From contig UQQL01000003.1 of the NCBI GenBank assembly GCA_900543275.1, positions 1 through 64,000 on the forward strand: a stretch of DNA of 64,000 nucleotides, given 5' to 3'. The stretch comes from an uncultured Collinsella sp. (GTDB taxonomy: Bacteria > Actinomycetota > Coriobacteriia > Coriobacteriales > Coriobacteriaceae). Shown piece by piece: positions 18,101 through 26,532 of this stretch; position 1 is the stretch's first letter, and each line of letters opens with the position of its first letter. The notes beneath the pieces are model-generated. The model saw only the letters and a list, made by a program, of their open reading frames with translations, did no database searches and was not told where the DNA came from. Position numbers and translations under genes: made by a program.

Positions 18101-19002
18101 CGGGGTATCCGCGTCGCCAGATGATGCACTTTGTGGACAAGAACAACCCCGAGAACATCATCGATGCCGCGGTAAAGCGCCAGAAGGATCGCGCGAGCGG
18201 CCAGACGTCGTTCTTCGATATGTTTGGCGACGTTGAGGGCTCGGGCTTTGAGGTGAGCGTGCCCGATCCGGATGGCCAGGAATGGGACCGCCACCTCAAG
18301 TTGAGTCAGGAGAAGGAGGTTCTGGGCATCTATGTCTCGGACCACCCGCTGCGCCCGTTTGAGTATGCACTAGCCAAGGCGCGTGACTTCTCGTTCTCGC
18401 AGATCGACACCGGCTACGAAGTTCAGAATCCTACGGGCGGCACCATCAACCAGGAAATTCCCGAGGGCAAGGCGCTGTGGTGGGCCGGCATGGTCTCGAG
18501 CGTGTCCAAGCGCGTGACCAAAAACGGTGACCCCATGGGCATCGTGCAGCTCGAGGACATGGAAGGCGAGGCCACCGTCGTCGTGTTCCCCAAGACCTAC
18601 AAGGAGGCCGAGGGGTACCTGTACGGCGAGGTCGATCCCGAGACCGGCGCGCAGCTGTCCGATGCCTTTGTGCGCATTAAGGGCAAGCTCGAGCGCTCGG
18701 ACCGCGGCGACCAGATCATCGCGCAGGAGATCGTGCCGCTCGAGCTTAACGAGGAGAACAACAAGCCCAAGGTGTTTGAGGTCATGGTGCCCAACAGCCG
18801 CTTTAGCCAGGGCAATATGGCGCGTCTTGCCACGGTGCTTACCGCCAACCCGGGCGGCGACCGCGTGGAGATCTTTATCGAGCAGGTGGACGGGCGCGTG
18901 CTACGTGCCGAGGTGCCGGCCAAGGTCAACGCGCGCTCGATTCCGCTGCTGGCCGAGGCAAAGGCGATTGTGGGTAACCAGGGTCGCGTGACGGTTATCT
19001 AA
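15199..19002 (+). CDS. dnaE: DNA polymerase III alpha subunit
   Basis: A 1267-residue replicative polymerase of the DnaE type. It carries an N-terminal PHP domain (FVHLHNHTVFSMLDGATR... TDHGYMYG), the palm with catalytic aspartates in GPGRGSAAGAIVAYA and PDIDMDFDD, thumb and fingers, a helix-hairpin-helix (LAGIRGVGTGVAQAI) and a C-terminal OB fold (VSKRVTKNGDPMGIVQLED). In the fingers the usual RKAMGKK is replaced by IRKPVAKKK plus an insertion ending near DHWMNGA; I believe this is normal for this class, but did not check. A GGAG ribosome site precedes the ATG. A TAAAAT (15155-15160) may be its -10 box. Confidence 0.97.
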   Translation: MAFVHLHNHTVFSMLDGATRIQDMVNRAVELGMPAVAITDHGYMYGVPDLALACDAVNHNTPEYKTWSHDKAFLEKDRRDELVEPDPEENPREHAQYVKDMAMWDEKGNIDELKPPLVIKPIFGCEVYFTPDETLARDHKPELYHMILLAKDQEGYVNLMQTVSEAAVQGFYYKPRVTLDNLRRHAKGMICTSACIAGIIPKYIDRGDMEGAIKWAETFRDTFEPGDFYIEIQEHGITTDNGLTDEQMDRTLIDIAKQVGVKVIATNDFHYLRREDAPVQDVIMCIGMNAKVDDPNRMRMTGSEFYMKTEEEMRAMFPYCPEACDNTLEIADKCYVELDWDSIILPRFPLLDPGETHESQFRRECEKGLRQHYGDDWATREIGGVNIKERFEYEYKVICDKGFAAYFLIVAEYVQWAKDNGIGVGPGRGSAAGAIVAYAMNITAFDPLENGLMFERFLSPQRTEMPDIDMDFDDERRLEVVEHVRQLYGPEKVTHVITYSTIKAKQAINDAARVLDYPVYMGQRLSKMVSSDPKVKLKQVLDKQPGKEDLFNPDFAEAYKKDDDARRIIDTALSIEGLTRGEGVHACAVLICRDPVNEHVPTKLDTKGGVEITQYEGHTVADMGLLKMDFLGLRTLTVISKAKANIKKNFGIDIKEEEIPFDDPEIFKLMGSGHTAGVFQVESAGMTATIKNMKPTEYKHVVALIALYRPGPLGAGMVSSYINRMNGKEPAVSYDDRLDDILGETYGTMVYQEQVMLISVEMCGFSKGESDSRIRKPVAKKKIKLLTSTVLHWEDGSDETTYDHWMNGAIKNNYTREVAQKIWDDVLEFASYAFNKSHSAGYAILVMQTAWLKAHYPHEYMAAVLTSYTGKTDKIVHYVSACRHDGIPVLSPDVNESGTEFTATKEGVRFGLAGIRGVGTGVAQAIIAEREAGGPFKTLHDFVERVDSSQANRRVIESLIKAGAFDSTGYPRRQMMHFVDKNNPENIIDAAVKRQKDRASGQTSFFDMFGDVEGSGFEVSVPDPDGQEWDRHLKLSQEKEVLGIYVSDHPLRPFEYALAKARDFSFSQIDTGYEVQNPTGGTINQEIPEGKALWWAGMVSSVSKRVTKNGDPMGIVQLEDMEGEATVVVFPKTYKEAEGYLYGEVDPETGAQLSDAFVRIKGKLERSDRGDQIIAQEIVPLELNEENNKPKVFEVMVPNSRFSQGNMARLATVLTANPGGDRVEIFIEQVDGRVLRAEVPAKVNARSIPLLAEAKAIVGNQGRVTVI

Positions 19003-19030
19003 GCTACCCCGGGTGAGATTGGAGGAAGTG

Positions 19031-22000
19031 ATGGCGCAGGGGACGTTTGTGCAGGCGCTTCGCAAAGAGGCGGCGTTGAGCGGCACCTTTATGAAGGGCC
19101 GCTCGCTCATGCTCAACGGCGCCGTGCTGTCGATTGAGGACAGCGGCTCGCGCTTCTCCAAAAACGTGACGGTTGAGGGCTCGGTGCGCGGCTCGCGCGG
19201 CGACCTGTACAAGACGCACGTGGCGCTCGATATGGACGAGCACGAGGTTATCGACTACGACTGCGACTGCCCCGCCGCATACCGCTATCCCGGTATGTGC
19301 AAGCACGCCATCGCCACAGCGCTGGCGTACCTGGACACCAGCGGCATTGAGCCTGTTGAGGGGCTGCGCACGCCGGTTCGCACGTTTACGGCGCAGCCGA
19401 AACAGCCCGCGCGCGCCGCGTCCGACGCGCCGGCCGTCAACCCCAACTTTCCCTTCCCGGCGCCCGTCCCCACGAGCCCGAGCCTTGTGGCGGCGCTTTC
19501 CGATCTTTCGGACGCGCGCATGGATGAGCTGGCGAGCATGCGCCGCAAACTTGCCGGTGCCGTTGATCCCGACGCCCCCAAAGCGGCGTTGGAGCCCTCG
19601 TTGGTGCCGTACTACAATCCGCTGTTCGCTGACCGCTTTAGCTGGGCGCTCGAGTTCCGCATTCGCTGTGGATCGGTCTCCTACGTGGTCAAGGACATCG
19701 ACGGCATGGCCGATGCCTACGTGCGCGGCGGCACGTTCTCCTATGGCAAGAAGCTCACGTTTGTCCATTCACCTGAGGCCTTTGACGAAACATCGACAAA
19801 GCTGCTCAACCTTGTTGTGACGACAGTTGCCTATCTCGATGACATCACAAGCTCGCGTTCGGCGTCGTACGACTTTGCCCGCAGCGGTTTTGTTGCCGAG
19901 CGTCAGTTGCCGCTGTCCGAGCATAGCATCGTATATGTGCTGGACCTGCTGCGCGGCCAGACCATCTCCTTTGAGCCCGCCTGGTCGCGGGGGACGACGA
20001 CGCGTCGCACCTACGACGTGACGGTTGAGCTGTCTCCGCAAGGGGAGGACGAGGCGTCCGCTAAGCGCCCACCACTTCTTGCCGCCAAAATCGCGCCGGC
20101 GGCTGGTGGTAGCTATGACCTGCGCCTGCCCGCCGATATGTACTGCTTTGCGTCGGGCGATGCCGCCTACTTGGTTGACACGCGCCGCGCGCGCCGTACC
20201 GACGCTGCATTTGCTCAGCATGCCGCACCTTTTTTGTCGCGCTTGCTGCCGTGCCGCACGCCCGCCCATATTGCCGCCGAGCAGGTGGGTGAGTTCTGCC
20301 GTATGGCGCTGCCCATTTTGCGCGACTATACCGACCTCACCGCGCCCGCCGCGCTCGATACTGTGGCACCCGAGGCGAGCTTTGCCATGGCAATCGGCGT
20401 CGACGATGGTCTTGTGACCTGCAAAATTACGGTTACCTACGGCGATTGGTCGGCTGATCTCTTTAGTCTTGGTGCTCCGGGCAGTCCTTTCGAAGAGCAA
20501 CGCCCCGGCGTTCCGCCCCGCGATACGCTGGCGGAGTTTCGCGTTATGGACACGGCTGCCATGTACTTCGATTTCTACGAGGGCGGCCTGGCGTTTGAGG
20601 AGCGCGATGACGAGAGCCTGTTCCACTTGCTGACCGAGGGCCTGTCTGCCCTGTCCGAGCTGGGCGAGGTCATGCTCAGCGACCGTCTGCGCCAGATCTC
20701 GGTCCGCCCCGCGCCCAAGCTCTCGGTTCGTGCGACCGTTAAGAGCAATCTGCTCGATGTCGAGCTGGGCGCGAGCGGGCTTTCGGCCGCGGACCTTGCC
20801 GTCTATCTCGATTCGTACAAGCGCCATCAAACGTTTGCGCGCCTTACGTCCGGCGACATCATTCGCCTGGACGAGGGGGCGCGCGCCGCGTTTGGCCTTG
20901 CCGAGGACCTGGGTGTCGATGCCGTCGACCTGCTCGACGGCGTGTCGCTTCCCGCGTCGAGCACCCTGTTCGTCGACAGCATGCTCGCACGCACGCCGGC
21001 GCTCGAGGCCGATCGCGACGCTGCGTTCCGCCGTACCGTCGAGCGCCTGGACACGCTCGGCAAGATGGACTTTACGGTGCCGGCATCGCTCAAGGCAACG
21101 ATGCGCGGCTACCAGGTCGACGGATACCAGTGGCTCGGCTCGCTCGAACACCTGGGCCTTGGCGGCATCTTGGCCGACGACATGGGCCTGGGCAAAACGC
21201 TCCAGATGATTGCGCATATTCTGGCGCGCGTGGAGGCGGGGGACACCAAGCCCACGCTCGTGGTATGCCCGGCCTCACTCGTGTACAACTGGACTGCCGA
21301 GCTGGAGCGCTTTGCCCCGTCGCTCGATGTGTGCGCCATTGTGGGCGCCAAGGCTCAACGCCGCGTGCAGATCGCCGGCGTGGCCGAGCATAGCGTGGTC
21401 GTGACGTCGTATGACCTTATGCGGCGCGATATCGACGAGTACGTCGAGCGGGATTTTGCCCGCGTGGTGCTCGATGAGGCACAGTACATTAAAAATCCGC
21501 TCACGCAGGTGGCGCGCGCCGCCAAGCGCCTGCCTGCCGGCGTGCGCTTTGCCCTGACGGGCACGCCCATCGAAAACCGCCTGTCCGAGCTCTGGAGCAT
21601 CTTCGACTTTTTGATGCCGGGCCTTTTGGGGACGCGCGAGTCGTTTGCCAAGCGCTTTGAGAGCCCCGTCGAGCATGCCGAGGGCGATAGCGCCGCTCGC
21701 CTGCAGGCGCTCGTGTCGCCGTTTGTGCTGCGCCGTGTTAAGGAAGACGTGGTGGCCGACCTGCCCGAGAAGATCGAAGACACCGTCATGGCGCAGCTTA
21801 CCGGCGAGCAGCGCAAGCTCTACCTGGCCAACCAGGACCGAATCGCCCAGCAGGTGCAGCACCGCGAGGCTGGGGAGTTTAAGAAGGACAAACTCAAGGT
21901 GCTCGCCGAGCTCACCAAGCTGCGCCAGATCTGCTGCGACCCGCGTCTACACTACGAGGATTACAAGGCGGGGAGTGCCAAGCTCGATACGTGTATGGAG

Positions 22001-22495
22001 CTCGTGCACGGCGCACTCGACGGCGGGCATCGCATCCTGTTGTTCAGCCAGTTTACGGGTATGCTCGATATCATCGGTAAGCGCTTGGCCAAGGAGGACA
22101 TCGCCTTCCTTAAGCTCACGGGCGCTTCGTCTAAGGAGAGCCGCGCCAAGATGGTCGCGCAGTTCCAAGCGGGCGAGGTTCCGGTCTTTTTGATTTCGCT
22201 CAAGGCGGGCGGCGTGGGCCTTAACCTGACGGCGGCCGACGTGGTCATCCACTACGACCCGTGGTGGAACGTGGCAGCGCAGGACCAGGCGACCGACCGC
22301 GCGCACCGTATTGGCCAGCAACATACCGTGACCGTGTACAAGCTCATCGCCAAGGACACGATCGAGGAGCGCATTATGCAGATGCAGGAGTCCAAGCGCG
22401 ACCTGGTCAACAGCGTGCTCGGCGGCGACGGCATCTCGTCGGCGCTGTTTACCCGCGAAGATGTTCTGGCGCTGCTGGGCGGCGACGGGCGCTAA
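19031..22495 (+). CDS. SWIM zinc-finger SNF2-family helicase
   Basis: A 1154-residue ATP-dependent DNA translocase of the bacterial SNF2 group. The N-terminal SWIM finger is C78-x-C80-x9-C90-x-H92. After a long middle region, the motor shows DDMGLGKTLQMI (Walker A), DEAQYIKNP (motif II), LTGTPIENRLSELWSIFDF, and the C-terminal helicase half with LFSQFTGMLDII, SLKAGGVGLNLTAADVVIHYDPWWNVAAQDQA and HRIGQ. Substrate is unknown; relatives occur near repair and restriction genes. The ATG at 19031 has GGAGGA at 19021-19026. It starts 28 nt after dnaE and may be co-transcribed. Confidence 0.92.
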   Translation: MAQGTFVQALRKEAALSGTFMKGRSLMLNGAVLSIEDSGSRFSKNVTVEGSVRGSRGDLYKTHVALDMDEHEVIDYDCDCPAAYRYPGMCKHAIATALAYLDTSGIEPVEGLRTPVRTFTAQPKQPARAASDAPAVNPNFPFPAPVPTSPSLVAALSDLSDARMDELASMRRKLAGAVDPDAPKAALEPSLVPYYNPLFADRFSWALEFRIRCGSVSYVVKDIDGMADAYVRGGTFSYGKKLTFVHSPEAFDETSTKLLNLVVTTVAYLDDITSSRSASYDFARSGFVAERQLPLSEHSIVYVLDLLRGQTISFEPAWSRGTTTRRTYDVTVELSPQGEDEASAKRPPLLAAKIAPAAGGSYDLRLPADMYCFASGDAAYLVDTRRARRTDAAFAQHAAPFLSRLLPCRTPAHIAAEQVGEFCRMALPILRDYTDLTAPAALDTVAPEASFAMAIGVDDGLVTCKITVTYGDWSADLFSLGAPGSPFEEQRPGVPPRDTLAEFRVMDTAAMYFDFYEGGLAFEERDDESLFHLLTEGLSALSELGEVMLSDRLRQISVRPAPKLSVRATVKSNLLDVELGASGLSAADLAVYLDSYKRHQTFARLTSGDIIRLDEGARAAFGLAEDLGVDAVDLLDGVSLPASSTLFVDSMLARTPALEADRDAAFRRTVERLDTLGKMDFTVPASLKATMRGYQVDGYQWLGSLEHLGLGGILADDMGLGKTLQMIAHILARVEAGDTKPTLVVCPASLVYNWTAELERFAPSLDVCAIVGAKAQRRVQIAGVAEHSVVVTSYDLMRRDIDEYVERDFARVVLDEAQYIKNPLTQVARAAKRLPAGVRFALTGTPIENRLSELWSIFDFLMPGLLGTRESFAKRFESPVEHAEGDSAARLQALVSPFVLRRVKEDVVADLPEKIEDTVMAQLTGEQRKLYLANQDRIAQQVQHREAGEFKKDKLKVLAELTKLRQICCDPRLHYEDYKAGSAKLDTCMELVHGALDGGHRILLFSQFTGMLDIIGKRLAKEDIAFLKLTGASSKESRAKMVAQFQAGEVPVFLISLKAGGVGLNLTAADVVIHYDPWWNVAAQDQATDRAHRIGQQHTVTVYKLIAKDTIEERIMQMQESKRDLVNSVLGGDGISSALFTREDVLALLGGDGR

Positions 22496-22645
22496 CCCGC
22501 TCGGGTGGGGCCGCCAGGGCGGATAGCGCACGCTGCCCCATCGTCCCCGCCCGCTATGTGTTCATTTGCAATGCCGTGGATGGTTTGTCTGCCTTTGGGC
22601 ATAAGAACCATCAAGAACATTGGCACGTCAGCAAAGGAGAACATC

Positions 22646-23008
22646 ATGGCGAAATTCTTTAAGGACCCCGACGGTAAGCTCATTGCCGCCCTTGGCAACG
22701 ACGTTGCAACCCCTGCCGGTTGCACGGAACTGACCGCAAACACTGAGGACGCGGCGCACGAGAAGCACGTGCCTGTTGTCGAGACCGAGCGCGACGGTCA
22801 CGTGATTCGCGCACGCGTTGGCTCGGTCGAGCACCCCAGCCTGCCCGAGCACTATATTGAGTGGATCGCCCTTGAGGCCGAGGGCCGCTTAGAGGTCCAT
22901 TACCTTGAGCCCGGCATGAAGCCCGCGACGTTTTTTGCCGGCGGTTCCAAGACCGGTACCGTCTATGCCTACTGCAACCTGCACGGGCTGTGGTCCGCGA
23001 CGTTCTAG
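22646..23008 (+). CDS. Superoxide reductase (desulfoferrodoxin family, one-iron type)
   Basis: A 120-residue protein that reduces superoxide to peroxide without making oxygen, typical of anaerobes. All ligands of the catalytic iron are present: H41 in the EKH motif (with K40), H63 and H69 in HPSLPEHYIEW, C110 and H113 in YCNLHG. The N-terminal desulforedoxin iron centre is lost: only C26 remains where two-iron enzymes carry four cysteines. This makes it a class II-like enzyme with a residual N-terminal extension. A good ribosome site AAAGGAGA precedes the ATG. It is a single gene followed by a terminator. Confidence 0.93.
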   Translation: MAKFFKDPDGKLIAALGNDVATPAGCTELTANTEDAAHEKHVPVVETERDGHVIRARVGSVEHPSLPEHYIEWIALEAEGRLEVHYLEPGMKPATFFAGGSKTGTVYAYCNLHGLWSATF

Positions 23009-23054
23009 GAGTGCGCCCCCGCTCGGGGTATCATAGCTAGCATATGCACATGCG

Positions 23055-23087
23055 AGCGCCGACTGCATCATGCGGCCGGCGCTTTTA
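23055..23087 (+). terminator. Terminator of the superoxide reductase gene
   Basis: Stem AGCGCCG / CGGCGCT (23055-23061 with 23077-23083) is followed by TTTT, 46 nt after the stop codon. Confidence 0.75.
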
Positions 23088-23125
23088 CTACGATTTCGAT
23101 GGTTTACGACGGAAAGGGCTGAGCC

Positions 23126-25111
23126 ATGAAGCTCGCGCTTGCACAGATCGATATGCGCCTGGGTGATATTGAGGGCATTTGCGGCCGCATCGAGGACCAG
23201 GCTCGTCTGGCCCACGAGCGCGGGGCGCGCGTGCTGTGCGTTCCGGCTCCGCTCTTTATGGGCGCCATGCCCGGTGGCCTGGTGGGCGCTGCCGACTTTG
23301 AGCACGACATGCTTGCCGGCTTGACTGGTGTCGCCGAGCGCATCCAGGAGCTTGACATGATCTGCATCGTGCCCGCGGCGGTTTCGTTTGAGGGTCAGCC
23401 GCTGCTCGACTACATGATGCTCAAGGACGGTCATGTGGTGCCGGCGCGTTCGAGCATTGCCCTGCAGCGTGGCGAGAACAACGACACGCGTTGGGCGCCG
23501 CCGGTGTTCGACGTGGACGGCGTGCGCATCGCCGTGATTTTTGACTTGGACCGCGAACTCGAGATGTTGCCGACCGGTGTTGACCTCATTGCGTATTTCC
23601 AATTCAATGCGTTTGACATGACCGACCGCGAGACTGCCGCCATTGCCGCCGTTCGCAGCGGCGCCTACCGCAAGATCGCATCCAAGCGCAGCGTGTGGTT
23701 TGCCTGTATGGCGCCGGTCGGTGCTTATGACGAGTCGGTGTATACCGGCGGTTCGTTTGTGCTCGACGACTGTGGTCGTGTGGTGGCCCAGGCGCCGTGT
23801 TTTGAGGAGAGCCTGCTGGTTCAGGAGATTCAGCGCGGCGTGATGCTCGATGCCCTGGAAGATCACGAACTGCCCGAGTTCCGTTCCGAGGAGTGGCTGT
23901 GGCAGGCGCTGGTGCTCGCCGTGCGCGACAACGCCCGAGCCCACGGTGCGTCGCGTGCTGTGGTGGCGCTCGAGGGCGACTTGCCGTCGTCCCTGCTGGC
24001 GGCGCTGACCGTCGACGCTCTGGGCCCGCGTAATGTGATTGGCCTGGTGCTGGGGCGCAACCGTATCTTTACGCCGGCGCAGGAAGAGGCCGAGGCTGCT
24101 CGCTGTGCCGCCGTTCGCGCCATTGCCGAGCGCCTGCATATTCGCACGGTTGAGCGCGATGCGCCGGATGCCGCGCGCGTGCTCGACCGCGATGTGTCGG
24201 CGGGCGACGCCGAGCGTCTGCGCTCGCGCACGCTGGGCCTCATGCTGGAGGACACGGCGCTCGAGCTGGGTGCGATGGCGCTGAGCCCGCTGTCCAAAAC
24301 CGAGTACGCGCTGGCGGCGCCGGCGCTTTGCGGCGGCTACCAGGGCGATTACGCGCCCTTTGGCGATGTGTACCTGTCGACGCTTGAGTTTGTGGCGCGT
24401 GTGCGCAACCGCACGTCTGCCGTGGTGCCCCAAGAGCTCGTGACGCTCAACGCGGTGGAAGATTGTATGGAGCGAGTGCTGGCGCAGGCGCTCTCGACGC
24501 TCGACGGTCCGGTCGATATGCTCGACCGCGCGGCACAGCTGCTCGGCGGGCTTGAGCCGGGTGAGGTCGATGGCGCGCTCGAGGCGCACGTGGACCGCAA
24601 TCGATCTTTCGACGACATCCCGATGGCCGCTGGCAAGCCTGAGGCCTGCTCGCTGCTGCTGATGCTCGTGCGTCAGGGCGAGGCCGCCCGCCGCATGCTG
24701 CCGACGGCGTCGATCGTCTCAGCCCGTTCGTTTGTCGAGCGCGCCTGGCCGTACATGCTCGCGTGGTCCGACCTGGGGCTTAACGGCAAGGAGCGTATGA
24801 CGGTCGATTCGCTGGCGCGCGCCGAGGTGCGCCGTTTTGCTGACGAGGATACTAGTGAGCGCGTGCGAAACGAGATGATGGGCGTGCTGGGCGAGCTACT
24901 GGGTATTTCGCCCGAGCAGATGGAGGAGCTGCGCTCCGAGGACGGCCAGCGCCGCCTGCACGAGGGCATGAAGAAGTTTGAGGGCGAGGTCCAGGACGCC
25001 ATCGATAAGATGATGGGCGGCCAGGGTGGCCCGCAGGGTGGACCCCAGGCCACGCCGATGCCGCATCCGCCGGTGGATCCGAGGCAGTTCCCGTTCTTTA
25101 GCCAGAACTAA
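23126..25111 (+). CDS. NAD-synthetase-like protein with degenerate nitrilase and synthetase sites
   Basis: A 661-residue protein with the layout of glutamine-dependent NAD synthetase: an N-terminal nitrilase-fold amidase (1-260) and a NadE-like domain (265-560), plus a ~100-residue tail rich in Gly, Gln and Pro. The amidase Glu position reads VPA (A41) instead of PE. The Cys position (ICED in active enzymes) reads IFDL with F139. The ATP PP-loop SGGxDS reads EGDLPSS (283-289), and TGNKSE reads SPLSKTE. The fold seems kept, as in DALGPRNVIGLVLG and GDYAPFGDV, but both activities should be lost. A regulatory or scaffold role is possible. The frame is intact, so it is not a pseudogene. Confidence 0.78.
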   Translation: MKLALAQIDMRLGDIEGICGRIEDQARLAHERGARVLCVPAPLFMGAMPGGLVGAADFEHDMLAGLTGVAERIQELDMICIVPAAVSFEGQPLLDYMMLKDGHVVPARSSIALQRGENNDTRWAPPVFDVDGVRIAVIFDLDRELEMLPTGVDLIAYFQFNAFDMTDRETAAIAAVRSGAYRKIASKRSVWFACMAPVGAYDESVYTGGSFVLDDCGRVVAQAPCFEESLLVQEIQRGVMLDALEDHELPEFRSEEWLWQALVLAVRDNARAHGASRAVVALEGDLPSSLLAALTVDALGPRNVIGLVLGRNRIFTPAQEEAEAARCAAVRAIAERLHIRTVERDAPDAARVLDRDVSAGDAERLRSRTLGLMLEDTALELGAMALSPLSKTEYALAAPALCGGYQGDYAPFGDVYLSTLEFVARVRNRTSAVVPQELVTLNAVEDCMERVLAQALSTLDGPVDMLDRAAQLLGGLEPGEVDGALEAHVDRNRSFDDIPMAAGKPEACSLLLMLVRQGEAARRMLPTASIVSARSFVERAWPYMLAWSDLGLNGKERMTVDSLARAEVRRFADEDTSERVRNEMMGVLGELLGISPEQMEELRSEDGQRRLHEGMKKFEGEVQDAIDKMMGGQGGPQGGPQATPMPHPPVDPRQFPFFSQN

Positions 25112-25115
25112 AAAG

Positions 25116-25143
25116 GTTACGCGGTTTTGCCAAACCGCGTAAC
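25116..25143. terminator. Perfect hairpin after the NadE-like gene
   Basis: A perfect 12-bp stem GTTACGCGGTTT / AAACCGCGTAAC with a 4-nt loop starts 4 nt after the stop. The A tract precedes it, so canonical termination would be on the minus strand, but its position suggests it also ends the plus transcript. Confidence 0.6.
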
Positions 25144-25156
25144 GAGTCGACGCTGC

Positions 25157-25254
25157 GCGCCCGCCAGAGCGGCAATCTGCCTTTCAATCGTCGGGCATGA
25201 CCACCAGGTCAATGCCCTCCTCTTTCAAGGCACCTTGCTCGCTCTGGCGGGCGC
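25157..25254. repeat. Nested inverted repeat, ~98 bp, possibly structured RNA or gene remnant
   Basis: An outer perfect 14-bp stem (25157-25170 with 25241-25254) encloses TGCC/GGCA-containing inner pairs and an inner hairpin around 25193-25217 (GGGCATGACC with GGTCAATGCCC). The minus strand also reads as a plausible protein tail (LKEEGIDLVVMPDD then stop) without a start codon. It may be a REP-type element, a structured RNA or the remnant of a gene end. Confidence 0.5.
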
Positions 25255-25390
25255 TCGCTTGCGTATGCTCAACCTACAATTCGATCTCGGCTGACTTATA
25301 GGGCTAGCGTTGTGTTATTCTAGAACAGACGTTCGTGAATAGTGCGCGGGGCCTTGTCTTGCGCTGCGCTTGTGGCGAGGGGAGGTTGGC

Positions 25391-25912
25391 TTGGTTATCT
25401 TGGGCATTGACCCCGGTTTGGCCCATACGGGTTGGGGGATTATCGAGGAGCGGCGTGGCGAGGTTCGCTGCCGTGCCTACGGTTGTATCGAGACCAGCGC
25501 GGGTAGTCCGCTCGCGGTGCGCCTGTCGCATATCGCCCGCGACCTCAAGGGTGTCGTGGAGCGTTATCGACCCGATACCGCTGCCATCGAGAGCATCTAC
25601 TTTGGCGCCAACGTTCGCTCGGCCATCCCTACGGCGCATGCCCGCGGCGCTGCGCTCGTGGCTCTTTCGGAATGCGCACTCGAGATCGGCGAATACACGC
25701 CTATGCAGATTAAGCAGGCTGTGGTGGGTACCGGTGCCGCAGATAAGCGGCAGGTCGCCTACATGGTGCGCACGCTCACGCAGCTCGATCACGACCCGCA
25801 TCCCGACCATGCCGCCGATGCCCTGGCCTGCGCCATCTGCCACGTTAACCTCAGCCGTACCCGGGCGCTTACCGGCGGCGAGTTCTATCAACAGAGAGGA
25901 ACCGGATACTGA
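25391..25912 (+). CDS. ruvC: Crossover junction endodeoxyribonuclease RuvC
   Basis: A 173-residue Holliday-junction resolvase. The first catalytic aspartate is in LGIDPGLAHTGWG. A catalytic glutamate is in AAIESIYFG, with later acidic residues in DHDPHPDHAADALACA, and ARGAALVA is conserved. The best start is TTG 25391: GGGGAGG at 25379-25385 lies 5 nt upstream and the protein then begins directly with the first strand, as in relatives. The stop overlaps the ruvA start by one base, so ruvC, ruvA and ruvB form one operon. Confidence 0.93.
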   Translation: MVILGIDPGLAHTGWGIIEERRGEVRCRAYGCIETSAGSPLAVRLSHIARDLKGVVERYRPDTAAIESIYFGANVRSAIPTAHARGAALVALSECALEIGEYTPMQIKQAVVGTGAADKRQVAYMVRTLTQLDHDPHPDHAADALACAICHVNLSRTRALTGGEFYQQRGTGY

Positions 25913-26532
25913 TGATCTCCCAGCTCCACGGAACGCTTGTCGAGGCCACGATGAGCTCTGCTGTCGTCGATGTGTCGGGCGTTGGCTTTGAGCTCGGCAT
26001 CTCGGGCAGCACTGCGGCCACGTTGCCGACGCCCGGCGGCGAGGTCCGCCTCTACACGCGTATGCAGGTGCGCGAGGACGCCATGACACTTTTCGGTTTT
26101 TCCTCTAAGGATGAGCGCACGATGTTCGATCGGCTCGTGTCTGTCTCGGGCGTTGGCCCGCGCTTGGCGCTCGCCGTGCTTTCCACCTATACCGTGCGGC
26201 AGCTGTATTCGCTGGTGATGGCCGAGGACGACAAGGGCATGGCCAAGGTGCCCGGTGTGGGCAAAAAGACAGCTCAGCGTCTGATCCTGGAGCTCAAGAG
26301 CACCTTTGCCAAGGACAAGGGCTTTGTGCCGGTCGACGTGATTCCCGGCCAGGTTGCGATGCCCGTGCCCGCTGCCGCTCCCTCGGCCATCGATGACGCC
26401 CGTGCGGCGCTCCTTTCCATGGGCTTTAGCCCGCAGGAGACCGATGTTGCCCTGAGCGGGTATGATGGGCAGAATATGCGTGTCGAGGATCTGCTCGGCG
26501 CGGCGCTTAAGCGACTCGGAATGGATGCGTGA
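25912..26532 (+). CDS. ruvA: Holliday junction branch migration protein RuvA
   Basis: A 206-residue protein that binds four-way junctions as a tetramer and loads RuvB. Domain I is the OB fold ([12 protein letters not shown]... [13 protein letters not shown]). Domain II has two helix-hairpin-helix motifs ([13 protein letters not shown] and [17 protein letters not shown]). Domain III is the RuvB-contacting UBA-like end ([16 protein letters not shown]). It overlaps ruvC by one base (TGATG) and ruvB by one base, indicating translational coupling. Confidence 0.97.
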   Translation: MISQLHGTLVEATMSSAVVDVSGVGFELGISGSTAATLPTPGGEVRLYTRMQVREDAMTLFGFSSKDERTMFDRLVSVSGVGPRLALAVLSTYTVRQLYSLVMAEDDKGMAKVPGVGKKTAQRLILELKSTFAKDKGFVPVDVIPGQVAMPVPAAAPSAIDDARAALLSMGFSPQETDVALSGYDGQNMRVEDLLGAALKRLGMDA

